DNA from: Nectonema munidae
Taxonomy: Eukaryota; Nematomorpha; Nectonematoida; Nectonematidae
NCBI GenBank assembly: GCA_030549495.1
Contig: JAUIRK010000909.1
Coordinates: forward strand, 413,501-477,500
Reading direction: 5' to 3'
Length of the DNA stretch: 64,000 bases
Shown: piece by piece, positions 55,053-64,000 of the stretch
Numbering within the stretch: position 1 is the first letter of the stretch
Layout of the letters: every line of letters starts with the position of its first letter
The notes under the pieces: generated by a model
The model's database searches: none
The model's input: the letters and a program-made list of their open reading frames with translations, nothing else
Told to the model about the DNA's origin: nothing
Program-made: the position numbers and the translations under genes

Positions 55053-56600
55053 AATTATGAACGTCTAACACTTTATATATTTAATCTTTTCAATAATCAT
55101 GGCTATTTTTTAGAAAATGTCAATCAAAATTTTAGTTGATGAGAAATGGATCTAATAAAATATCGATTCAAATTTTACATGAGTGTTTTTATAACAAATC
55201 AACAATACTAGTTTCATTTCTGGAATCAGTTTTCGCATTTTTAAAAATATCTGCAAGTGTCAATCAAATATGCGGTTTACTTCTGAAAACAATCTTTCAT
55301 GATAAAATTTTAATTTGGGCATGAACTGTCATTTATATCATTTTTTTTAACAGCTTTGATTGATTTTCATAAAAAATGAGCATCGCCAATAAATTCTACA
55401 TACTTGAAAATCTATGAATAAAAATTTTAATTTTGAAATGGGCTATCATCATATTTAAATCCTTCAACCAAAAACTCTTGTAGGGAACTCAACTCCTTAT
55501 TCTGATAAAATTAATGGCTACTCTAATGTGGGATAAATTATTATTAGCTTTTATCAAAAAATGCAAGATTATAATTTCGCAGGTTCGGTTAAATTATTGG
55601 CCAACAAAAAAATGAAGTTGTAATAGAACAAAAATGTTGAAAAAAAAGAATAAAATTTTATTTAATAATAAAATACTTTTAAATTAAATAAAACTAAAAA
55701 ATTCCAAATGTTAAAATAATTTTTACTATAATAGATATTTAAATTATGAATTATATATATGTTGTTATTATTTTCATATAAGATATGATTAGATAGTGTG
55801 AAATTAAGGCATGAAAAAGGATAAATAATTTTATTTAAAATTTACGAGCAAAGTTGTTATATGAATTATAAGGAGGATAAATAATATTAATTGGAGTATT
55901 CAAAACATTCGAAAGAGCGGAAAAAGTATATATATTAGACCGTCCATTTGATAGGCAAGCTCAAGATCACATACCTTTTCATAACTGTTTTTATACATAT
56001 ACAATTTTTTATAAGTTGTGAATCATTTCCATTATATAATAAATAGGTTTATACGGCGTTAAAAAGAAAGATACCGTCTAGGATCGACTAAAGAGATAAA
56101 AGGAGCGAATTAAGATTATAATTTTTCAAAATTGTTAGAGAAACTTGATCATCTCAATACATTATACATCAGTTTAATATATTTTTTTTTCATCTTAAAA
56201 AAATATATTCTCCTTTAATAAAAAACTTTAATTTTTTCAAAAAAAGGTTCCGTGGAAATGGAAACAACAATAAATACGGTTAAAATGTGCTTAAGTTCAA
56301 AAAATATTTAAGAAATTAAAAATAGTTATATTACGTGTCGAAAAAGTAGAAACGATAAAAGAATTAAAGAGTCATCAATTTAAATAAAAGTAGGAAAAAA
56401 AAATCCATTTTAATAAGCAGACAATTGATTAAAACCTTGCATAATATTTTCTTTTTAAACAAAAATGGTTGAATTGATTGCCCTTTTAGCTTATTTTAAT
56501 AGTTATGAACTCATATTATTTTTTTCATTTCTTTTCCATTTTCCTATTTTTTTTCCTTTTCAATATTTTACCTTATCTTTCATGGTGTTTAACTTTTCTT
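55053..56600. other. AT-rich, no feature recognised
   Basis: Only short frames without motifs on both strands. Confidence 0.4.
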
Positions 56601-56620
56601 TAATCTTATTTGTATCGTAG

Positions 56621-56977
56621 ATGGAGGCTGCAAAATGTGCTAAGCCGAATAATGCTATTTCTAATAGTGATTTGGTTACAACCTTAAAAAATAAAGAGGA
56701 TTATTATTTGATCAAAGTAGGGGAAGCTAATACTGATATGGCGAGTATTGTTAAGAACATATCAGATGTGAAAGATGTTTTAATAGACAAAATATCTTTA
56801 TTATTATCGAATAATAAAGCAGTGGAAAAACCAGATAAATGTGTCAAAACTTATTCAAATATAGTTAATATCAAAACTAACATTGTTAAGCCTAACAAAG
56901 CAAAAATTACCGAGTTGAAAAAAGATATTGTTTGTAAGATTAATCCTAAAGAGAACAATCTACTCGTATTAGAGTAA
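56621..56977 (+). CDS. Hypothetical lysine-rich protein, 118 codons
   Basis: ATG directly follows TTATTTGTATCGTAG, which could be a splice acceptor or chance. The product starts MEAAKCAKPNNAISNSDLVT and contains VKTYSNIVNIK and LKKDIVCKINPKENN. It is hydrophilic, with no signal peptide or membrane segment. The SYSxIV-like motif and lysine content recall ORF1 starts of some LINEs, but no zinc knuckle or RT follows. It may be a repeat fragment or a chance frame. Confidence 0.3.
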   Translation: MEAAKCAKPNNAISNSDLVTTLKNKEDYYLIKVGEANTDMASIVKNISDVKDVLIDKISLLLSNNKAVEKPDKCVKTYSNIVNIKTNIVKPNKAKITELKKDIVCKINPKENNLLVLE

Positions 56978-56989
56978 AGAATAGCTAAA

Positions 56990-57945
56990 AATAAAATTTT
57001 CAATTATTAATTCTTTAACCTTATTGTACTAATATAAATCATGGCAATTTATTTTCTCTAATTTTTTTTAATGTAATAAAATATTCATTTTTCTGAATTC
57101 ATTTAACTTATTTTATGGCTTGCTGAAATAAGCTTTATTTTTCTGAAGGAATTAAATAAATTTACTAATTATATAAATGTAATTAAAGGACAAGGTTAAA
57201 CAAATTCCTTGATTAACATAGTATTTAGGAAAGTTAAAAAATTTTTTTTTTAAATATTCATTGTAAATGCTAAAATGATTTCTAGCAGAGGGGTGCAGTA
57301 TTATAATTGCTCTTTTCAGGGGTGTATATTTTTGAAAATAAAATTTGTGGATAACAAATCAAAGAACATTCTTCCCTTGAAGACCAATCTTTATCTTTTT
57401 TTCAATGGAATGTTCAAAGCAGTTGATTTTCATTTTTTGACATTGGTCTTCATAGGGTTAAATATAATAAATAAGAGTAATGTACCGATATATTGTTTAT
57501 TTTACTCAAAAAATTTAAATAAATTCTAATAACTAAAACTATTAACTAACTTACTGCATGATGAAAATTTAAGATGAAATGTAAAATTCAGAAACAAAAG
57601 ATTTGCAAATAAAAAATAGCAATAAGTGTAACGATTTTTGTGGTAAAAAATATTCGCAAAGTGAAACAAAATTTTTGATAAATATGACATTTGTTATCTA
57701 ATTATATTCATGAAAAAAGCACAGATAAACAAAACTTGTTGAATGTAAGATGAAACGTTATGTTTACTGTTAAAAATTTTTTAGAAGAGAATCATTTGAT
57801 TTGATACCGATTTACTAAAAAATGCTGATTAAGTCTAATAAAATCTTAATTAAAACTAATAAATATCCTATTTGTGTTGTTGTTGTTACCCCCTAGATTA
57901 TACTATCTCTATATGAGTATAATCTATCAGTTCAAAACAAAGCTT
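56990..57945. other. AT-rich, no feature recognised
   Basis: A short open frame at 57,275-57,529 lacks motifs. Otherwise nothing. Confidence 0.4.
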
Positions 57946-57952
57946 TGTTTAA

Positions 57953-58082
57953 CCCATTTACGATCGATGTTCCTATTTTGGAACATAAGTAATTTAATCT
58001 TCGTCTGCTTTTTTCAATGACTTTGAATATAAATCGTCTGCGTTTTTTTAGATATCGTCTGCTTTGCTTGGCCTTAAATGGG
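57953..58082 (+). mobile_element. piggyBac MITE (copy A)
   Basis: TTAA at 57,949-57,952 and 58,083-58,086. Ends CCCATTTACGATC and TTAAATGGG. It contains TTCCTATTTTGGAACATAAG and three CGTCTGC motifs. Near-identical to copy B. Confidence 0.9.
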
Positions 58083-58089
58083 TTAAACT

Positions 58090-58730
58090 GAGAAAGAATT
58101 TCCATAAAAGCAAGTACTCTCAGGGAAAAGTGTAGAATTTTGTTACACTTTCGCAGCAGCAGCGATAAACCAGTGTAATTTCAGCCAACCCGTAAAAATT
58201 CACCATAAGGTACTGCTGGCTTTATCTTATCTGTGTCTCCTTAACTAGTGAGTCCAAATTACTACGTGACTCATTTTTGCGCAATCAAAAAACTAAGCAC
58301 TAATATGTATCAGTAGTAGAGATGTATCGCATAACCACATCCGCAGGTGCGAATTATCCGCAAAAATTTTTATATCCTTTTAACAACCTTATCTGCAGAT
58401 CATTTAAGTTTTAACATCGCATCCCCAATTTTCAAACATTTTCCTTTTTTCCTATATACCGAAAAGTTTTTTTCGGAATTTTTTCAATTTTTACTTTCTC
58501 TCAAAATTTTTAGGAAGTATAAACTCTTTTTTGCTAATAGCAATTATGATATCCGCATAAAAAAATTAGTATATAGATAAATAACCATATTATACAAATG
58601 ATAAGTAATGTGTATTAGTATCATGTCAACAAAGAATTAATTATTATTGGAGCAAGAAAAGCACTTTTTGAGGGATTTTTTAAAAAGAATTTTCTGCAAA
58701 TGCAATGAATCTGTTATATTTATGCCTTTT
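58090..58730. other. Spacer between the two MITEs
   Basis: TAGAGATGTATCGCATAACC at about 58,317 with CCGC-rich neighbours resembles the end of a hAT-type MITE, but no partner end was found. Nothing else. Confidence 0.35.
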
Positions 58731-58740
58731 AATTCTTTAA

Positions 58741-58869
58741 CCCATTTACGACCAATGTTCCTATTTTGGAACATAAGTAATTTCATCTTCGTCTGCTTTT
58801 TTCAATGATTAATATAAATCGTCTGCGTTTTTTTTTAGATATCGTCTGCTTTGCTTGGTCTTAAATGGG
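58741..58869 (+). mobile_element. piggyBac MITE (copy B)
   Basis: TTAA at 58,737-58,740 and 58,870-58,873. Ends CCCATTTACGACC and TTAAATGGG. It differs from copy A by a handful of bases, so both insertions look recent. Confidence 0.92.
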
Positions 58870-58949
58870 TTAAGTAGAATTGAAACTTTCTGCGCTATCG
58901 TTTATTTACAAATTCTGGATAATTTGAAAGTATTTGCATAATTCATAAT

Positions 58950-60200
58950 CATGATCATGAGAATAAGTAGCGCAACTTGTTGCACAAAGAATCAACATCA
59001 GCATTCCAGAAAAGCTTATTGTCAATAACAATACCTAGGAAATTAAATTTGGTTTTCCAACCTATACTCATTCGTAGAGATTTATCCGATAGTAATAAAG
59101 CCAGATATCTGGCTTTTGAAAAGTGTCGGATTCGGATATCCGATAAGATATAACCAGATAACCGGCCGGGTATTAAATTAAACAATGCACATATTTATTT
59201 TCTTTAACGATTTTAATATAGAAAAAGTATAATCTAGAAATTTTTTAATAAAAAAAATAGAAAAACTTGCAAATTGGAAATATTTACAGAAAGGGTTTAA
59301 AAATAACTTTTTATTTTTCAAATCATTATCATTTTAATTTTGAAGTAAGGCCGGATTTCGGATAGCAAAATTTTAGCCCGATATTTCCCGGATATCCAGT
59401 AAATCCCTACTTTTCAATCGTAACCTTGGCTTCAAATGAGTATGTAGAACATGAATAAATCATTGCCTTTGATTTTCCCTAATAATTAAGCTAAGAGAGA
59501 GGGCCTAAAGTCATAGCAATGATTTCTGCATTTAAACTTGAGTGAAGTCTCTCAATGTTTCTGAATTTGCTAAAACCAAATTGGTTATCATTTGAAAGAA
59601 AGTTCAATTCAAAATAATTGTATATTTGATTATATTTTCAAGTATATTTGAAAGAACAGTCACAATGCTGACAAGTCTATAGTTATTGCTATTGTTTGAA
59701 AAATCTTTTCTTTTTGCGATTGGCAGAACTCGACTGATTTTAAAGCTAAATGGAAATGAATAGCTTGCATTACACTGCACTCAAAATCACATTTTATGGT
59801 ATCTGGATTCACATCAAGTCCTAATTGTTCACAACGATCAACAAAAACTTTCAGAAGTTATTCATAGTTCTATCAAATATATATTAAATAGAGGCTTCAA
59901 TATATATTCAACTTTTGAATGCCAGATTAACTTTTAAAATCATTCTCTAAATCCTACTCTTAAAGTTGTAGACAGAATTGTTAATCCTTTTTATTTTTTT
60001 TATAAATGATCTTTTTCCTTTATTTTAAGTAAAATTTCATTGTTCATCCATGGACTTAATAGATCCACCAACTTTTTACAATTTATATTTATCTTGACAC
60101 TTTCTTAGTTTTCCAATTTTTCATTGTACAAATTTAATGAAATGAAAAGTGGTAAATGATCTAACAGATTTTTTTTATATTTAATCGCTCAATTGAGAGA
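58950..60200 (-). mobile_element. LINE remnant split by a MITE
   Basis: Minus strand: near 60,100-60,020 a LLSPWMNNEILLKIKEKDHL-like linker; near 59,720-59,600 RT domain 1 (LPIAKRKDFS, then NYRLVSIVTVLSNILENI); at 59,060-58,955 FLGIVIDNKLFWNADVDSLC, the RT thumb. The reading is interrupted between 59,074 and 59,410 by an inserted inverted-repeat element. Broken by frame changes. Related to, but distinct from, the LINE at 18-20 kb. Confidence 0.7.
59074..59410. mobile_element. MITE inserted in a LINE
   Basis: Ends GTAGAGATTTATCCGA and (reverse complement of the right end) GTAGGGATTTACTGGATATC form an imperfect inverted repeat. Subterminal GGATATCCG palindromes occur at both ends. It interrupts the LINE reading at this point. 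A clean target duplication is not visible. Confidence 0.6.
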
Positions 60201-60340
60201 AATTACTCACAAAAATACTGTCTGTGCATTTATTTGAGCAAGGCATAGTTTTGAATAAATCATGACGTAGTATATTCCAATAGTTTCCTTGCGTGTATAG
60301 AAAGTGAATCATTTGATATTGAAACCCCCTAACAGTATTA

Positions 60341-60792
60341 GGATCATATATATATGACGTCCCCACTTGCGGATCCAGAAATTTCTTATAGGAGGGCCGA
60401 AATCTATTAAAATTTTTTGCAATTTTGCTAAAAGTCTTCAGAGAATACGACAGCTGTATTATGTCTTTTAGAATCACTAATTACCTATGTGTTCATATTT
60501 ATAATATTATTTTGCCACGAATAAATTGCAAAAATATATATTTTATAGATGTAAGGGTATACATTAGTAAGGGTAATTTTCGAAGCCATTTTTCATAGGG
60601 GGGCCTAGGCCCATGAGCCCCCCCCCTCCTGGATCCGCCACTGGACGTCCCCTACCGGGTGGGAGGGGGTAAACTAATTTTAGATGCTCTTCATTAAAAA
60701 ATAGAACAGCATGAATCAAATCACGACAAGGGGGGGGGGGGGGTTGGTTAAAAATTTAAGAATTTTGGGGGACGTCATTTATGTATGATCCC
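60341..60792. mobile_element. Inverted-repeat element hosting a nested hAT MITE
   Basis: Left end GGATCATATATATATGACGT with CCCC; right end GGGGGACGTCATTTATGTAT with GATCCC. The two pair over about 24 bases. Removing the nested element at 60,364-60,643 leaves about 165 bp, G-rich on the right. Class not assigned. Confidence 0.6.
60364..60643. mobile_element. hAT MITE with perfect 8-bp target duplication (copy 2)
   Basis: Same family as 47,753-48,008. GACGTCCC flanks both sides (60,356-60,363 and 60,644-60,651). The left end shows CACTTGCGGATCCAG, one shift away from the usual CAGTGGCGG. Confidence 0.9.
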
Positions 60793-60799
60793 ATCATTA

Positions 60800-61640
60800 G
60801 GAGATGTTATCATATCACAAATTTTTTTGAATTCCTCAATTAATTATAATAAATCCTTCTTGGAATACAAAGTATGTCTATAGATATGAATATACAAACT
60901 ATTTTCCAAAGATAACTTTTGAAAAATGATCCCAAGTTTTATTTGATATTCCAAAGTTTATAATGTCATGTTTCTCTGATTCATCATTCATGTACAAAAA
61001 TTCAATGAGAGAGCAGCTCTCATTTGCTACACTGAATTTAATCTATTTTCAGTTTGTGATAAGCACCTGGTTTTGATTTTTACAATACCTATATAATTTT
61101 TCTCCATATTTTTCAAATCTTCTTTATCTTTGACAAAATTCACGATTTCATTTCATCCACAAGTTTTTGAAAGTTTCTTGATTCATTTTTTTCATGCAAT
61201 CCTGGTAATAGCGTTGTTATTTTGCTAAATCATTCTTATGCTTGGAAAATTTTATATTTTGTTCTAAGATCATGTTATAGTAAACCCTTTTTTGATTTTT
61301 AACTCTTACAAAATTCAGCCCTCTTCGAACCTTCTTTACCTTTTACATACCACCCTCCTAAATAGCTCTGAAAATGCGTAATTCTTTTGAACATAAAAAT
61401 TGTTTTTACAAGATATAAAATCTTTGAATAAAAAATATTTTCAATCACTTGAATACTCCAAAGATGCTCTAAGCCCAAAAGCTTTTGATAAATTTGGATT
61501 TGTTTCAATGATTTACGAACTTTACCTAATTATATTTTTGAAGGTAAACTCACTTTGGATGTCTTTTTCTCAGTTTTTCAAAGTGTTAGTTTGTTTAATT
61601 TGCTTGATACTCTATTATTGTATATTTTTTAGTGAACTAC
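60800..61640. other. AT-rich region upstream of MRPL44
   Basis: No repeat family identified with confidence. It should include the MRPL44 promoter; no clear TATA box was found. Confidence 0.4.
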
Positions 61641-61651
61641 TTCTTTGAAAG

Positions 61652-62755
61652 ATGCTTCTGTCGAAATTAACAAAAAATTTTCTTATCGTGCACTTTAAAA
61701 GTCACAAGTTTTCTCCTGCCGCTCTATTCAAACTTAAGGAGATTGAGAAAGCAGAAGGTCCCAAGATTCTTATTAGGCCAAAGCTTGAAAATTTTAACTC
61801 GTTAAAAGAAAAGTACGCTTTTGCCCGACGTTTAGGCGAACATCTGCAAGACTCTACTCTCGAAGAAGTATTCACCGACGCCTCCATCCACCGTAACCAC
61901 AAGAAAGAACTGCGTGCTATTACTGACTCAAACGCACCTCTTTCTATCTTGTATAAGAGCAATTCTGGGTTGAGTGTGAAGGGACGTGCGATGTGTCAAG
62001 AATACATCGAGAGTTTGCTTCGTTTTTACTATCCCAAGCTACCTGAAGAAGGAATACAAGCTATCTGTCAACATCTTTTACAAGATGACCTCATTAAATC
62101 CTTAGGATTGGATCTGGGAATGAAAGATTTAATTAGCTCTTCTAAATATCCTCCTTCAGATGATGCAGTTTGTAACGCGTTTTTCGCTTTCATCGGTGCG
62201 GTATACCGCGAGCATGGAGATTCCGCAGCCTGCACCTTCGTTTTAGATTTCATAATTTCCAACTTATTGGATGTGGATGTGTTTGAGTTGTGGAATTTGA
62301 ATCATCCCTTCTTAATTGTGAAAAGTTTGTACGAGTTTGACAAAAATGAGATTGAAGCGAGACTAATTCGAAGAACTGGTGTGAGCACTCTCTTTCCCGT
62401 CTACATTGTAGGTCTCTATCAGGATCAAGAGTATGTTACCGAAGGCTTTGGGGAATCTTTGTACATCGCGCTCAATCAAGCAGCCCTAGAGTTGCTCAAA
62501 AAGCGATTCAAAGCTTCCTCTAACGACGTAGTTTTGCATTTTGGAAAGAAAGGGTTTGAAATGTTTGATTACAAAATGTTCACCAATAAAAATGCTTCTT
62601 TGTTCTCTGAAATGGCCACTCACGTTGATATTAATGGCGTTCTCGATGAGAGATTTGAAAAAGAACATTTTGATAAGTTGAACAAACTGCTGAAGAGTAA
62701 GAAGCTAACACATTACAAATTTAGTGTTTACAAAAGAAAAGATACAATGAGGTGA
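61652..62755 (+). CDS. MRPL44: Mitochondrial ribosomal protein L44 (mL44), intronless
   Basis: 367 codons in a single frame, close to the usual 330-350 of the family. The start MLLSKLTKNFLIVHFKSHKF is basic and hydrophobic, as expected for a mitochondrial targeting sequence. Residues about 50-220 form the RNase III-like domain (NSGLSVKGRAMCQEYIESLL, YPKLPEEGIQAI, FFAFIGAVYREHG, DVFELWNLNHP), about 240-300 the double-stranded-RNA-binding domain (FPVYIVGLYQDQEYVTEGFG, then ALNQAALELL). In the family this protein is structural in the large mitochondrial subunit and lacks RNase III catalysis; the acidic signature residues are likewise not intact here. Higher GC than its surroundings, with codon use typical of a host gene. 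The ATG at 61,652 follows an in-frame stop upstream. Confidence 0.93.
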   Translation: MLLSKLTKNFLIVHFKSHKFSPAALFKLKEIEKAEGPKILIRPKLENFNSLKEKYAFARRLGEHLQDSTLEEVFTDASIHRNHKKELRAITDSNAPLSILYKSNSGLSVKGRAMCQEYIESLLRFYYPKLPEEGIQAICQHLLQDDLIKSLGLDLGMKDLISSSKYPPSDDAVCNAFFAFIGAVYREHGDSAACTFVLDFIISNLLDVDVFELWNLNHPFLIVKSLYEFDKNEIEARLIRRTGVSTLFPVYIVGLYQDQEYVTEGFGESLYIALNQAALELLKKRFKASSNDVVLHFGKKGFEMFDYKMFTNKNASLFSEMATHVDINGVLDERFEKEHFDKLNKLLKSKKLTHYKFSVYKRKDTMR

Positions 62756-62780
62756 TAATTTGCTTTTCATGTGTTATCCA

Positions 62781-62786
62781 AATAAA
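62781..62786 (+). terminator. Polyadenylation signal of MRPL44
   Basis: AATAAA, 25 bases after the TGA. Confidence 0.75.
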
Positions 62787-62799
62787 TTACCTTCACATT

Positions 62800-64000
62800 T
62801 CTATTATTTTACTACCAAGCATTTTTTAATTCATACTTTAGCTCTTTCATTTGAGGCTTTTATACGGCACAAAAGCTTAGCGTCCATTTTTTACGATTTT
62901 AGGTTGCCATTTTAAAAATATGTTTAAATGACTAGAAAATTTTCCATTTAATGCCAATACAATGGGGAACAATAATAATAGTAAGTTGCGTACGGATGTT
63001 CTATATTGTTTTTATGTTTAGAAATAATTTTAACATGAAAATTTTGATAGTTCAATTGGAGTTTTATTTATCTTCATCGTTTTAAAGTGTCAACAAAAAA
63101 AATATCGGCCCAAAAATAGATTAAAATATCATTCTCCTAAGAGCGTTAAAAGCCCACTAACATAACTAGTCAGTAAGCCAGTATTTCGTAAGTGGTCTAA
63201 GGACTCGTGCTTTATGTGGTTTAAATGTGTACCTTACTCCCTCCTGATGAATCTTATAATTCTATTTTACAAAACATAAAGAACATCAAGCATTGATTCT
63301 TATAAATTATAATAAAAAATTCTAAATAAGACTACAAAGCAAATAGATTCCACTTTTTTCAGTTTTTGCTTATTTTAGTTCTATACCAAAATATACAATA
63401 CTCAAAAATGTTGATATTTGAATTCACAAAAAACGTTTGCCCCAAAAAATTTTTTTTGCATAATATACTCAGCCTAAGATTCAAGCTTTTGAAGGCCATT
63501 TGTATCAAAGAAAAAAAGTGGTAGCTTTTTGAGAATATTAAATCGATTCAAGCATAATTTTTGAAGATTTAGTTGATCAAGAAACATTTTTTCTTTTAAT
63601 TAACTTTGGCTCACTAAATTACACTTAAATTTATTTGAAAAATGAGTTATTGATCATTTATTTCATGATTCTAAAACGAAAAGTGCACAAACTTCACAAT
63701 TTAAAAATTGTAAACTAAATCTCCAAGTTACAAAAAAAAAGTGATTCAAGAGTATCTTAGTTCTTCCAATCGAATTAGTAACGTGGGTGCGAGGTTTTTA
63801 AGCTCTCGAGCCCTCTATAAAACCTTCATTGCATAAGATTGACTGGATTATATGTCTTCAAATTTCAAGAATTTTCTAAAATTTCTTGCTGAATCTTTTG
63901 ATACTATTTTCAAAGTAGCTTAATGACTTTCCTTGTTAAAATCTGTTTATCAATGACAAAAGTTTTTTCTATAAAAATTCATTATTATTAGTAGAAAACT
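62800..64000. other. Intergenic, no feature recognised
   Basis: AT-rich; no motif-bearing frame or repeat pair seen. Confidence 0.4.

Overview
This looks like one AT-rich chromosomal stretch from an invertebrate animal. The evidence is long introns with GT-AG borders, small exons, AATAAA signals and a heavy load of decayed transposons of typical invertebrate families (piggyBac, hAT, mariner, pogo-like, several LINE lineages, a Penelope-like element, a tRNA-derived SINE). Low GC, tRNA-derived SINEs and the mix of repeat families fit a crustacean such as a parasitic copepod, but that placement is inference from recollection.

Three pieces of host coding sequence can be supported. (1) At 4.06-5.87 kb two related Ig-like domain exons, both phase 1-1, belong to a gene that may start before the window. 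(2) From 23,958 to 49,141 (+) I can assemble a 13-exon gene of 802 codons in which every splice junction keeps phase. It encodes a type II membrane collagen: short cytoplasmic tail, signal anchor, basic stalk with a furin-type RPRR site, about 450 residues of Gly-X-Y with small interruptions and an RGD, then a cysteine-rich C-terminal domain of the sponge short-chain collagen C4 / type IV NC1 kind, followed by AATAAA. (3) At 61,652-62,755 (+) lies an intronless reading frame for mitochondrial ribosomal protein L44, with AATAAA just downstream.

Nearly everything else is transposon debris. From 0 to 4 kb: an inverted-repeat element cut by the window edge, a SINE and a hAT-like pair of ends. From 8.3 to 11.4 kb: two LINE remnants on the minus strand. 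From 12.1 to 14.1 kb: a decayed copy of a multicopy invertebrate protein family. From 15.5 to 16.8 kb: a piggyBac transposase remnant. From 18.06 to 20.4 kb: a LINE. From 21.6 to 22.8 kb: a hAT remnant. The collagen introns hold a pogo-like element, LINE pieces, a mariner remnant, a SINE, piggyBac and hAT MITEs. From 49.9 to 61 kb: a Penelope-like remnant, an OTU/transposase-like element, a 799-bp fold-back element with a perfect 8-bp target duplication, two near-identical piggyBac MITEs, a LINE split by a MITE, and a hAT MITE nested in another inverted repeat.

The genes show no operon-like linkage. The membrane collagen would act at the cell surface and, if shed, in the extracellular matrix. 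L44 acts in the mitochondrial ribosome. The Ig-like exons look extracellular from their symmetrical phase-1 layout.
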